Part shown: positions 28,560-35,995 of the stretch, piece after piece
Layout: each line of letters opens with the position of its first letter
Numbering within the stretch: the first letter of the stretch is position 1
Made by a program: the position numbers and the translations under genes
Origin: Sinohyriopsis cumingii
Lineage: Eukaryota; Mollusca; Bivalvia; Unionida; Unionidae
Reading direction: 5' to 3'
Assembly (NCBI GenBank): GCA_028554795.2
Contig: CM068839.1
Span: 39,213,006 to 39,277,005 of the forward strand
Length of the DNA: 64,000 bases
Notes under the pieces: generated by a model
The model's database searches: none
What the model was told of the DNA's origin: nothing
The model's input: the letters and a program-made list of their open reading frames with translations, nothing else

Positions 28560-30436
28560 TGACATACACAGTGAAAATTCCCTGTACGTCTGCAAAATCA
28601 AAGCAGTGAAGTAGTCCCTATTTAAATCAGAGTTCCATGTATCACGGGTCTAAAAGTTAGTGATTGGTGAACATGTAAATTGTTATATATTTAATTTGTA
28701 TTTGTTAGTTTTTCTCTATGATTACAGATTATGCATAATTGTATTTTGGACTTGATGTTGTCCAAAATCAAGATCACTGTGAACCTGACTAGGGACATTG
28801 ATGTTTTTATTTTGTAAACAAATAGTGCATAGCTAACATTTCTCAAAAAAGTTTGGTTAAATATTAGGACAATAATAATAATAATAATAATAATGAGGAC
28901 TTTGTATAGCTAATAATCTTCAGAAGCTCTAAGCCCTTTCCAACATTAGACAACACCTATAAGATAAAAAAAACATATAATAATATTATTACAAAAACAA
29001 ACAACATGAAATTAGAAAAACTTAAAAAAATAAAAAAACATGCTGAGAATATTTCAGGTAGGAAACATTATTAGGTCTTTAAGTTTGTTCTTGCAATCGA
29101 AATAAGTGTGTTTTGAGAGCCCTCTTGAATGTGATCACTGTGTCTTTGTGTCTAAGTTCAGTGGGCAATTCATTCCACGTAGCTGGGCCCTGGTATGCAA
29201 AAGAACACTGTCCATATGACTTTGTTTTCATAGTGGGAATAATGAGTATACTATTGTCAGAAGAGGAGCGTAAGTATCTTGCTGGTGTGTACACAAGGGT
29301 GAGGTCGGATAGGTATGTTGGACTAGAGTCCAACAGTAAAACGTAGCACAGAGAACAAATTTTATGTTTGATTCTGGATCGAATGGATAGCCAGCGTAGG
29401 GTACAGAGCAGCAAGGAGGTGTGCTCTGATCATGGTACTATAAGTATGATCCGAGCAGGTGTGTTTTGAACTTTTTGAAGTTTCTGGAGCAGATATTGAG
29501 ATGAACCAGATATAACTGAGTAACAATAATGCAAAATTTAACTAAAATAAATATAACCTGACTGCCACCTTTCTGTCGTTTGAGTGTATGAAAGAAGATA
29601 TTTGTATGGGAAAAATAGGTATTATGCACGAATTGAAATATAAGATACGACATACCCAGGGCCGGCGCTACCATATAGGCAAACTAGGCAGCCACCTAGG
29701 GCGCTGATTTCAAGGGGGCGCATTTTAAAAATAAAATGTATCGTTTATAAATTCTGAAACTGATATTTCGGGGGGGGGGGGTGCCAGAATCTAACCTTGC
29801 TTAGGGCGCCAGATAGTCTGGCCGGGTCTGGCGCCGGCACTGGACATACCATACATGAGATGTATACGAAGTTACTTAGTTACCTCCAACTTAATATGCT
29901 TGTGTGCCGTACTGAGTATATTTCCTGTCGGTGTTTTCCCAAGCTTTGTTTATAAATGACGACACAGTCGTGGTTTTTTTAAATTTATAGTACAAGTTCT
30001 TCCCAACAGCAAGCGCTCTCCCTGTTACATCATAGCGCGCGACAGAAACCGGTGGTTGCGTCTAAAAATGTATGTCATCAATGAATTTGCGTTTAGCATT
30101 TCTCCAGAAATTTATACAATAATATTCAGTGTAATTTTTATGCACAAGGAGCGAAATAAACTGAATAAACCCAATTTAGACGTATATGTAATCAGATTCT
30201 CCAAAATTACACCAATTACTGCAAAAAGCGACTCAGAGCGCGTACATGATATGCGAGTTGTACTACATGCAGTACTGTATTGCGGAATACCACCAATTTC
30301 ACATTGATGCTACTGCAATGCTTAAATTATTACCTTCTCCCCTGCAAAGTATGATGTCTCTGAAGCGCCTCAGGTGTTCGATCGCAGTGACTGCGGTGTT
30401 TTCTACATTTATTTGATTTTCATTCACATAACTCAT
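13702..30436 (-). CDS. Nine-exon host gene, unrecognised charged protein (gene model)
   Basis: I assembled this model by reading minus-strand open segments with AG acceptors and GT donors. Exons: 30334-30436, 25041-25100, about 23214-23872, 21922-about 22906, 20321-20348, 19143-19315, 18417-18657, 15582-15903 and 13702-14443. Every junction I could read keeps phase (for example G|AT, A|AA, G|GT, AG|A), which is strong support. The product would be roughly 1100-1200 residues. It has a short Cys-rich N-terminal part, a long Lys/Glu-rich disordered middle, a KSVTF motif matching the PP1-docking RVxF consensus, and a Pro/His-rich C-terminus ending GFHD. No enzyme domain is seen. The exon 3-exon 4 region carries stops and a frameshift, so this copy may be a pseudogene. 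I do not recognise the family. Confidence 0.6.
14444..15581. other. Host gene intron 8 with tandem repeat
   Basis: Intronic sequence between exons 8 and 9. Apart from the 30-bp tandem repeat at 14708-14827, nothing is recognised. Confidence 0.5.
14708..14827 (+). repeat. 30-bp tandem repeat, about four copies
   Basis: The unit agacatgagaatatgttaca followed by atgtgttagc is repeated four times with a few substitutions inside the intron. It is a minisatellite with no visible function. Confidence 0.85.
15582..15903 (-). CDS. Host gene exon 8
   Basis: 322 bp, flanked on the minus strand by acceptor ttctaatcag and donor AG|GTATAT. It is open throughout in the frame set by exon 7 (G|GT, Gly) and hands over AG|A to exon 9. 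The product is acidic and Ser/Gly-rich (VGQDDDNVTIPSG) with no known domain. Confidence 0.7.
15904..16716. other. Host gene intron 7, distal part
   Basis: AT-rich intronic sequence. No gene was recognised. Confidence 0.5.
16717..18239 (-). mobile_element. 5'-truncated non-LTR retrotransposon in intron 7
   Basis: A minus-strand LINE whose 3' end has an (ATT)n-type tail at about 16717-16741, followed by a short 3' UTR and the ORF at 16812. The 5' end stops abruptly near 18240 inside the RT, as expected for incomplete target-primed reverse transcription. It lies in the same orientation as the host gene. It is a different family from the LINE at 2793. Confidence 0.8.
16812..18239 (-). CDS. LINE reverse transcriptase, N-terminally truncated
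   Basis: An open frame of 475 codons without a true start: the first codon is TTG at the truncation point. RT blocks in order are KVTPIHKSG, NYRPISILP, the FVDFRKAFDMVDH palm strand, GVPQGSILGPLLF, catalytic YADDT, and LLGVLVDNNLSW. A C-terminal region follows with LWNSIP. The endonuclease domain that should precede the RT is absent. The uninterrupted frame suggests a fairly young insertion, but without a promoter or start it is not functional alone. Confidence 0.85.
   Translation of the reverse strand: MQNNCIATSSVPKIWKTAKVTPIHKSGSKDDADNYRPISILPNLSKLIEKHVHDSFMSYLTKHLLLHPNQSGFRQNHSCETALISLTDKWLQALDQGRIIGTVFVDFRKAFDMVDHEILLKKLKIYQCDERTIRWFTSYLNERTQHVYINNVPSEPETIRYGVPQGSILGPLLFILFINDLPLLLRDSISSTDLYADDTTLSDIQNTKHELEISLQNALNKLENWCTYNGMVVNTGKTKILLISTRQRRTNLDSDELCLTWKDTNLQIVCHDRLLGVLVDNNLSWTEHIKHTSKKVNSSLWLLSRIRHFLPERHRKLFYNSYIQPYLDYCSTVWGNSNDKNIAKLAHLQKRAFGLISIQKESKESLAGRLKILPIKDQICLRKAKLMYRISQNSAPEYLQSLFQYRLPGNTPHLRSMSTKQYKIPKPNKELFKNSFQYSGTLLWNSIPAEIRNAHSISFFQTQYIQWLQRCSLNK
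18417..18657 (-). CDS. Host gene exon 7
   Basis: 241 bp with acceptor ttactttcag and donor AAAG|GTAAAAT on the minus strand. It begins in phase 0 and ends after the first base of a Gly codon. It encodes a short amphipathic start (AILEITQKLVSLLNQN) and then a Glu-rich acidic run. The phase matches both neighbours. Confidence 0.7.
18658..19053. other. Host gene intron 6
   Basis: Intronic, AT-rich, with nothing recognised apart from the microsatellite that follows. Confidence 0.5.
19054..19114. repeat. (AT)n microsatellite
   Basis: An AT dinucleotide run in the intron just downstream of exon 6. Confidence 0.95.
19143..19315 (-). CDS. Host gene exon 6
   Basis: 173 bp with donor TATCAG|GTAGAGC and acceptor aaatcaaacag. 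It takes up the split codon G|AT from exon 5 and ends in phase 0. It is open throughout. The residues are polar (DDFMMNSNISVNES) with no recognised domain. Confidence 0.68.
19316..20320. other. Host gene intron 5
   Basis: Intronic sequence. No other feature was recognised. Confidence 0.5.
20321..20348 (-). CDS. Host gene exon 5 (28-bp microexon)
   Basis: A very short exon between a strong acceptor (cttttttcacag) and donor (CCAG|GTAAGA) on the minus strand. It encodes ENRTWRKFP plus the first base of the next codon. It is accepted because both splice sites are near consensus and because it joins exon 4 (phase 0) to exon 6 (phase 1) correctly. Confidence 0.6.
20349..21921. other. Host gene intron 4
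   Basis: Intronic sequence with no recognised feature. Confidence 0.5.
21922..22906 (-). CDS. Host gene exon 4 with RVxF motif
   Basis: Open on the minus strand from about 22914 to the donor CAG|GTTAAT at 21920-21921. The product is very rich in Lys, Glu and Asp and probably disordered. Near its end is KKRKSVTFDTN. The KSVTF core fits the [RK]-x-[VI]-x-[FW] docking consensus for protein phosphatase 1, here preceded by basic residues. Upstream the frame runs into a TAA at 22915-22917. I see no convincing acceptor, so the 5' edge of this exon is uncertain. Confidence 0.6.
22907..23213 (-). pseudogene. Interrupted coding-like segment between exons 3 and 4
   Basis: The same Lys/Glu-rich composition as exons 3 and 4 continues across this interval. 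The frame of exon 3 has two adjacent stops (TAA, TAG at 23208-23213), is then open to a TAG at 22941-22943, and the exon 4 frame takes over near 23000 and meets a TAA at 22915-22917. The minus strand is purine-rich and offers no polypyrimidine-AG acceptor, so an intron is unlikely. The best reading is one ancestral exon with nonsense and frameshift lesions, or assembly errors. Confidence 0.45.
23214..23872 (-). CDS. Host gene exon 3 (5' part of broken long exon)
   Basis: It starts after acceptor gttttattgcag and completes the Lys codon A|AA begun in exon 2. It encodes about 220 residues dominated by Lys, Arg, Glu and Asp with repeated DKHEK/DKHEE-like stretches, probably disordered or single-helix. 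The frame stops at 23211-23213. Confidence 0.6.
23873..25040. other. Host gene intron 2
   Basis: AT-rich intronic sequence. No element was recognised. Confidence 0.5.
25041..25100 (-). CDS. Host gene exon 2, Cys-rich
   Basis: A 60-bp exon with acceptor ttgtttacag and donor AAA|GTAAGA on the minus strand. It encodes the cysteine cluster GTCCCSCTGCKFKKPQK. It completes G|AT from exon 1 and hands A|AA to exon 3. The cluster could bind a metal or be lipid-modified, but this is speculation. Confidence 0.65.
25129..25190. repeat. (AT)n-(CA)n compound microsatellite
   Basis: An AT run passing into a short CA run, just upstream of exon 2 in intron 1. Confidence 0.95.
25191..25999. other. Host gene intron 1, 3' part
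   Basis: Intronic. It includes a short direct repeat (ctagttagtcacataatgat, near 25580 and 25623). The last 250 bp may be the degenerate 5' part of the DIRS relic, but no domain can be read. Confidence 0.45.
26000..27890 (+). pseudogene. DIRS-type (tyrosine recombinase) retroelement relic
   Basis: The plus strand carries broken RT sequence. A NISPWAFTEIM stretch precedes the catalytic YLDD at about 26855 (AYLDDILQKH), followed near 26930-27010 by sequence resembling the post-YLDD region of DIRS RTs. From 27236 a separate open stretch (PFLLIALTSECWLSKLYAL-like) and the block around 27780-27870 (IIEAVGWQAES) resemble the tyrosine recombinase C-terminal half found in DIRS elements. Frames change repeatedly, so it is dead. 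It is antisense to the host gene, inside intron 1. Confidence 0.6.
27891..28865. other. Host gene intron 1, middle part
   Basis: The part just after the DIRS relic may be its 3' end. Otherwise only a (GT)n microsatellite at 28525-28560 is recognised. Confidence 0.45.
28525..28560. repeat. (GT)n microsatellite
   Basis: A GT dinucleotide run with one interruption. Confidence 0.9.
28866..29520 (-). mobile_element. 3' fragment of the CR1/L2-like LINE
   Basis: The same family as 2793-5155: (ATT)n tail, shared 3' UTR and the C-terminal coding tail at 29079-29414 (SFAYQGPATWNELP). It is truncated about 450 bp into the coding region, and its many substitutions make it older than or independent of the other copies. 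It lies in intron 1 in the same orientation as the gene. Confidence 0.8.
29657..29842. mobile_element. hAT-like MITE with 8-bp target duplication
   Basis: A 186-bp element with imperfect terminal inverted repeats (CAGGGCCGGCGC at the left, GCGCCGGCACTG at the right). It is flanked on both sides by gacatacc (29649-29656 and 29843-29850). An 8-bp duplication and CAGGG termini are the hallmark of hAT elements. There is no coding capacity. It contains a G10 tract. Confidence 0.85.
29843..30333. other. Host gene intron 1, 5' part
   Basis: Intronic sequence with slightly more CpG than its surroundings. An 83-codon plus-strand ORF here has no family signature and is treated as chance. Confidence 0.4.
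30334..30436 (-). CDS. Host gene exon 1 (start codon)
   Basis: ATG at 30434-30436, open for 34 codons and ending GAAG|GTAATAA. The last base G joins AT of exon 2 to give Asp. It encodes a predicted amphipathic helix around IEHLRRFRDIILC. It was chosen as the start because it is the only upstream open segment I found that splices in phase to exon 2; further 5' non-coding exons are possible. Confidence 0.6.
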
Positions 30437-30518
30437 AATTTAGATCGAACGTTAATAAAGTTTCCATCTTGGCGGATGAGAATCGGTTGACTTGTTACCA
30501 GTAGTACAGACGATATTA

Positions 30519-30526
30519 TGACGTCA
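30519..30526. promoter_or_regulatory. CRE-like palindrome upstream of host gene
   Basis: A perfect TGACGTCA lies 83 bp upstream of the exon 1 ATG, the consensus for CREB/ATF binding. The position fits a promoter-proximal site, but an 8-bp match alone is weak. Confidence 0.35.
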
Positions 30527-30559
30527 GAGAAAGACGGCTTTACTTTCTCTCAGTATTTG

Positions 30560-30760
30560 TTGCCAATGAAAGTAAAATAGATTAGATACCCAGTCTACCG
30601 ACAAAGCCGATTGTGGAATAGTCTGGTTCCCTTACCTCTCTCCACTCTGTTACTCTTTGTTCTAACGAGTTTGATATGTTTACCTATTCGCCTGTGGATA
30701 CTGTTAATTCGCTATATAAATAAAATAAATAAATAAAAATAAAATTTTAAAAAAATTTAA
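30560..30760 (+). mobile_element. Possible LINE 3' end with (AAAT)n tail
   Basis: The plus strand encodes a short RLWNSL stretch near 30600-30630, of the kind seen near the C-terminus of several LINE ORF2 families. About 100 bp later comes a tataaataaaataaataaat tail. It would be a very short 5'-truncated insertion. The call is tentative. Confidence 0.35.
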
Positions 30761-30770
30761 ACTAATTCAA

Positions 30771-31079
30771 ATGTTGATTTGCCTAGTTCACGTATCAAAC
30801 AAAATGTACTGCAATGTTTATGGAAAACATTATTTGCAGATTCTATTCTGTGATAATGACATTGATGTAAGCATTAACATTGATGGGAAGATGACCCAAG
30901 TTGTAGAGAGTGACATGCAATTAATTCACGTGTTTGATGTGGATACATGTCTAAATTTGAATTCAACTAAGTTTACGATACAACGCAAAGATGTCGTCAG
31001 CTTTACCAGGTCAATATACAACCATTTCTCAGAAACACAGTTTGTGGTGAATAAAGATACATACAAACCATTTTTATAG
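30771..31079 (+). CDS. Unrecognised ORF of 102 codons
   Basis: An open plus-strand frame with ATG and a TAG stop. Composition is fairly ordinary for protein (hydrophobic start, mixed polar remainder), but there is no domain, splice evidence or neighbour to support it. It could be an exon of an unknown gene, part of a transposon or a chance ORF. Confidence 0.2.
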   Translation: MLICLVHVSNKMYCNVYGKHYLQILFCDNDIDVSINIDGKMTQVVESDMQLIHVFDVDTCLNLNSTKFTIQRKDVVSFTRSIYNHFSETQFVVNKDTYKPFL

Positions 31080-31878
31080 TGTGATTTGTGTATAACCGCT
31101 GTTTTCCTTTTTCCAGGTTTTCACATTTTCATTTTGATGTCTGTTTTCTTTATTTCATTTCTTAATGTACTCTTTTTAACGATGTTTCTAATCTTCAGAA
31201 GTGTTGCTGAACTCGGTTACTTCTTTATCCTCTCCACACATGGCCTATATCTAGTTAAATTTCAATATTTTTCATTACTTGCAAGCAGCATGGTATGTCT
31301 TACTACACTTAATATTTCTAACAACTTCACATCATTTTATCTTCCAAACTGCGAAGACCAAAAAGAAGATGAAACTGAGAATTGAGCAGTTCCTGGACAT
31401 GTCACTTTACAAAAGACAAAAGATCCGCATAACTGGCTGGCATCTTGGGAAATGTTCACAGCACCTAAAATAATACAGTCAGGAAGAAATTAAATGAGCT
31501 CAAATAACACTATGTATTATTTTATTGGTTATGGAGTGCTTATTTTTTTATTTTTTCCTTTGGTCAGAAGGTCAAAAGTATTTCTTCCCCAAACAGTGGT
31601 AAAATAAGTTGAAAATAACAATGAACAATCAACCATGCCACAAGGGAACATTACCATTACTTTATCTTGCAACGGCGACGTCTAGACTGCGTCTAACCCA
31701 ATAACCCAATAACAAAAATATTATGACAGTCTTTCAATTGGTGTCAATTTGGCAAAATATTTTGATTGATGAATGATTTCGAGAGAAATAAAAATATAAC
31801 CAACACAGGAGACCACGTTAAATGCAACATGGTCTTAACAGTTTTTTTTATATAAAAAAAATACAAATTGTTCCCCGT
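31080..31878. other. Intergenic, no gene seen
   Basis: AT-rich sequence between the unrecognised ORF and the 5' LTR. No feature was supported. Confidence 0.45.
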
Positions 31879-32896
31879 TGTCACAGAATTAGGCAAAACA
31901 TAACTTGGTTTTGCCTTAGAACTATTTGACTATTTCTCGTTGTACGTGCGTACAACGTTATCTAGGGTGAATAAGTGTTTTTCCAGGTAAGCGACTGTCT
32001 TAACATGCATCTCGCCAGAAATTACTTGCGACCAAGGGACATTAATAACATGATATGCATGGGTATTTTACCCTGACTTTTGTTGACTCTCCTATGGATT
32101 TAAGTAAGATCGATTTCTAAATCGACACTGGTAGTTTTGGATTACATCAAGAGTGTACACTCTCGATTGTTCTCCAGCCATAGAGGCAGGGGCGGATTAA
32201 GGCTCACTGGTGCCCTAAGCACTGACAAATCTTGGTGCCCCCCTCCTTTCCACGTACACCTGGGAAGATAACCCTAGGGTGCACCATGATCAAGAAACAG
32301 AATATTATGATCAATTTGCACTAGTTTTATCAATTATTTTTTTTACAAATCTTCATTCTTTTTTTTTCCCGCCCTTTTCTCAACTTTGTGGTGCCCCCTT
32401 TGGCCTTGGTGCCCTAAGCACGTGCTTAGTCTGCTTAATGGTTAATACGCCAATGCATTGGGGTAAGTGTTAAATTTACATTTCTTTGATATGCGAAGCT
32501 TATTCGGTTTGTAATGTCTTATCGCGTAATTATTGTTCCAATTGCATTTTTATGTTCATAAGATTATTTTGAATCTTAGTTCTGTTCATCGGACTTCATA
32601 TTCGAGATTATGTGAATCTCTCTTGTAGTGTAATAGTGTTTGAAGCGTATCTGCAGTCCATGAGGCTTCTTGGATCTGTACTTCATATTGATTTCATATT
32701 TTTGGTTTATTTTCAATGTGTGAATGCTGTATAGAGTGATTTAAGTAAATCGTATGTTGACAGCGTGAGAGAATCATTGTATTTTTACATCAAATATTTT
32801 TCATTAATAATTCATTTCATAAATTTCCATCTTTCTCACATTGTGTTTGTCTTATTCATTTAGTCCAAAGACCCACTCGGTTTCTATCCTGCGACA
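31879..32896 (+). repeat. 5' LTR of gypsy element (copy 2)
   Basis: It begins TGTCACAG and ends CTGCGACA, matching the LTR at 1133-2347. It lacks about 400 bp of that LTR and carries a 277-bp insertion at 32184-32460. The primer-binding site follows directly. Confidence 0.85.
32184..32460. mobile_element. Small non-autonomous element inserted in LTR
   Basis: These 277 bp are absent from the other LTR: ccatag and gggtaagtg, adjacent in copy 1, are separated here. The insert starts near CAGGGGCGGATTAAGGC and ends with an imperfect inverted counterpart (GCTTAATGGTTAATACGCC). A ggtgccctaagcac block occurs twice inside. It is MITE-like. No clear target duplication was found. Confidence 0.6.
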
Positions 32897-32897
32897 A

Positions 32898-32912
32898 TGG
32901 TGTCAGAAGTGG
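32898..32912 (+). promoter_or_regulatory. Primer-binding site of gypsy element
   Basis: TGGTGTCAGAAGTGG lies two bases after the LTR. It starts with the TGG complementary to a tRNA 3' CCA and matches the tRNA-Leu-type site used by several animal Ty3/gypsy groups. Confidence 0.75.
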
Positions 32913-33135
32913 CATCTTTGGATTAAGTGAATCGTCATCATATTGTTTGTGAAAGTCTACACCTATTGTTTATATTCGATTGTGACCTTCTTGACAAGAT
33001 GATCTTCAAGTAGGTGTTTATTTTGTTTAGTTGTTCTAGGTCTGTGGGTCTAGTATAAATACATATTCATTTTGTTTTGCTTGCCTTCATCATGAATATA
33101 AGGTTAGTTTCTTTTGTAAAATTTGATTTGTTTTA
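32913..33135 (+). other. Leader of gypsy element
   Basis: Non-coding leader between the primer-binding site and the first gag ATG. Confidence 0.6.
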
Positions 33136-34232
33136 TTGCTATTAATGATGTCATCCCTTAAGAACTTGGTCGCTTTAGGTAAAGAGCTTGGGTATGAGGG
33201 AGAAAGTTTAAGGGAATTTATTAAGGAAGAACAAGCACGGGAGAGGGATGAAAGGGTAAAGGCGTGGGAATTGGAAAGGCAATTAGAAAGGGGAAAAAAG
33301 GAAGCTGAGAAGGAAAAGATAGAACTAGAAAAACAGGCCGAAAAGGAAAGGATAGAATGGGAAAGGGGAGCTGAGATGGAGAAGATAGAGTTAGAAAAAG
33401 AAGCAAGGTTAGAAGCTTTGGAGATAGAAGAAAAATTAAGGCATCGAGATCATGAACGTAAGGTAGAGTTAGCAATAGCTAGAAAAGGAGAACACTATTC
33501 TGCCTCTAGTAAATTAAAGGGTCCCAATTTACCCCCCCCCCCTTTGACGATGAAAAAGATAACATGGATGGTTATCTTCATCGGTTTGAGCGATATGCCG
33601 AGAACCAGAAGTGGAGTCGAAATGACTGGGCACTGCATCTCATTGCTTTATTAAAAGGTAAAGCGCTGGATGTGTACTCGCGATTTCCTAGAGACGGTGT
33701 GTTCAAATACGACGTCCTGGAGGGAGCACTTCTTAAAAGGTACGAGCTGACTATACAGGGTTTCCGTAAAAAGTTCAGGTGTAGCAAGCCCGAGAAGGGA
33801 GAAACCTGTGATCAGTTCATCGTTAGAATAGCGAACTATTTTCAGCGGTGGATTGAATGCGGCAAAGCGGTGAAAACGTTTGAAGGGTTGACTGATTTCT
33901 TGCTCAGAGATCAATTGTTGAACACAGTTGGGCGGGAACTAAGTCAGTTTCTGAAAGAGAAAGTCTTCTCAAACGTACAGAATATGGCTAAGCAAGCCGC
34001 TTTCTATGTCGAGGCTCATGGGGGAACCCAGGACGTGGTTTCAAAAGATTTTAAGTCTGGTTTCCAGTCTACGAGACCGATGCCTAAGGAGCTTGTGAAA
34101 TTAACTGAGGCAAGTAGGTCAGTTAGGGATACAGGTCGTCAGGGTATACAAAGTTACTTGTGTAAGGAATAGGGTCATGTTCAAGCAAAATGTCCTAAAA
34201 GAAAGGGACCGATACATAAGGTAGCCGTATCT
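33136..34232 (+). pseudogene. Gypsy gag, frame-broken
   Basis: The first segment (33136-about 33540) encodes a long charged coiled coil (KEEQARERDERVKAWELER and similar heptads). The frame changes at a run of about ten C at 33533-33542. The second segment (about 33545-34172) has the capsid-like helical core (DGYLHRFERYAENQKW, then SRFPRDGVFKYDVLEGALL). The zinc knuckle that should end Gag is damaged: only LCKE, GHVQAKC remain, with a TAG at 34170-34172 and the first Cys replaced. The poly-C run could be a slippage site or a mutation hot spot. Confidence 0.75.
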
Positions 34233-34262
34233 ATACAGAATAAAGGTGTATCTGATAATCTT

Positions 34263-34697
34263 GTGCAGGTAGAACCAGGTATTCATAAACTTGGCACGTG
34301 TCTTTTCCCCAAAGTGCGAGTACCAACCGCGAGAGGTTTCGTGAACGGTCGAGAAGTCGTAGCATTACGTGACACTGGTTGCACGGGTGTAGTGATCAAA
34401 CGTAGTCTCGTGCAGGATAACCAAATGCTTGGGTGGGAGTCCCCATGTATACTACTCGATCAGACGATCGGTCGCATTCCCGTAGCAAGGATCGCGGTAG
34501 AAACACCTTTCCTAACCGGAACTGTTGATGCCCTTTGTATGGAAAACCCTATTTACGATCTGACGATCGGTAATGGTGAAGGTTCCCGTCTTCCAACCAT
34601 GGCAGATTTCAGGATACCAGGCAGTCGAAACGTGAGCGGAACCAGACGAGAGAAAAACGCGTTTCAGAATTTAATAGTGCCTGAATCGATCTCCTGA
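34263..34697 (+). pseudogene. Gypsy aspartic protease fragment
   Basis: The retropepsin active-site DTG sits in VVALRDTGCTGVVIKRSLV, followed by the flap and a DLTIGN end. It is a single-domain fragment, out of frame with Gag. The RT-RNase H that should follow is missing: only about 110 bp of broken sequence separate it from integrase. Confidence 0.75.
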
Positions 34698-34812
34698 ATT
34701 TCGCGTGATGAATTCAAACGAGAACAAGAACGTGACGCATCCATCAAAACGCGTCCGGCACAATTAAACACTGCAAGGGTGGGGGCAGCTCGAAATTCGT
34801 TCGGAGGAACGA

Positions 34813-35523
34813 GCTAATTCACAGGAAGTTTATCACTCCGGAGGGTAAGAGGTATTGGGAAGTGGTCGTACCCCAGAGATCCAGATCTCAAGTACTTATG
34901 GTGGCACATGAGTCTAGCATGGCAGGACACCTAGGTAAGGCGAAGACCACCAGCAGAGTAGTCGCTGAATTCTACTGGCCTGGTGTTAATGGCGATGTCA
35001 CACGGTTCTGTAGGTCTTGTGACGTATGCCAGAAAACCGTATGTAAGGGAAGGGTCACAGGGGTACTCTTAGGACATATGTCATTAATAGATACACCGTT
35101 TAAAAGAGTGGGGGTGGATATTGTAGGCCCAATACAACCAGTTACCGAAAGGAAGAACCGGTATATTCTTACTCTTGTGGATTACGCAACCAGATATCCC
35201 GAAGCCGTAGTGTTACCAACTATTGAAACGAAACGGGTGGCTGAAGCATTGGTTGACATCTTCAGTAAGGTAGGGGTGCCAGAAGAAATCCTTACGGATT
35301 GTGGTGCCGAATTCACCTCCGACCTCATGGGTGAAATAAGTAGGCTGTTATCCATCAAACAGCTAAACACTACCCCATACCATCCGATGTGCAATGGACT
35401 GGTAGAGAAATTTAATGGTACCCTAAAACATATGCTACGAAAAGACTGGGACCGCTATTTGAGCGCGGTTCTGTTCGCGTACCGTGAAGTACCGCAAGAA
35501 AGTTTAGGGTGTTCACCCTTCAA
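34813..35523 (+). pseudogene. Gypsy integrase, truncated
   Basis: The N-terminal zinc-binding HHCC motif is visible (H-ESSMAG-H ... C-RSC-DVC). The catalytic DDE core follows, with VDIVGP, DCGAEFTSDLM and YHPMCNGLVEKFNGTLK. The frame is open upstream of the first ATG (34862) to about 34813, so it is the 3' part of pol. It is cut at about 35523, where sequence jumps into the middle of the 3' LTR, so the C-terminal domain and the polypurine tract are deleted. Confidence 0.85.
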
Positions 35524-35711
35524 ATTTCATTTGATATGCGAAGCTTCTTCGGTTTATAATGTCTTATCGCGTAATAATGCATTTATTACAACGCAGATTT
35601 GAACTTTGTGGTCATAAGATTATTTTGAATCTTAATCGGAGTTCATATTCGAGATTATGTGAATCTCTCTTGTAGTGTAAAATACTGTTTGAAGCGTATC
35701 TGCAGTCCATG
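35524..35711 (+). repeat. 3' LTR of gypsy copy 2, left piece
   Basis: This piece matches 1464-1550 and then 2013-2118 of the first LTR, so it has lost both its left end and an internal segment. It is interrupted by the Polinton after CCATG and resumes at 52394. Confidence 0.85.
35707..35711. repeat. Polinton target-site duplication, left
   Basis: CCATG directly before the left terminal repeat. It recurs at 52394-52398, and the empty site reads tccatgagg near 2116. If the terminal T is counted the duplication is 6 bp (TCCATG), the usual Polinton size. Confidence 0.85.
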
Positions 35712-35980
35712 AGCAGCAGAGAGGGCGAACAGACCAAATGATTCCGACAAACAAATAAAATAAAACAAAAAATAAAATCTGTAGAAAGGTCCAGATTTTC
35801 ATAAATAAACGTTTCCTTGAGATGATTTTATTTTTTGTTGAAACCAACCCCATCAATAAAACCCTATCGAAAAGGTAGCTGAAAAATAAAGTACTCTACG
35901 TGTTTATTTATTTTTTTTGTTTAATTACTGGACGACCAACATTGGTAGGCGCCCTCTCTGCTGCTATTAATTAAAAGATT
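35712..35980 (+). repeat. Left terminal inverted repeat of Polinton
   Basis: 269 bp, the reverse complement of 52125-52393 with only a few differences (for example one at the ctctacRtgttt site). Its outer end AGCAGCAGAGAGGGCG reappears inverted near the inner end (35950-35965), so the repeat has its own internal inverted ends. Confidence 0.95.
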
Positions 35981-35995
35981 GTTATATTAAAAATA

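Noticed and set aside
30056-30307. 83-codon plus-strand ORF
   Set aside because: It lies in host intron 1, with no domain and no splice signals linking it to other exons.
35632-35856. 74-codon ORFs in both Polinton terminal repeats (also 52249-52470)
   Set aside because: They lie within the inverted repeats, start outside or cross the junction, and have no signature.
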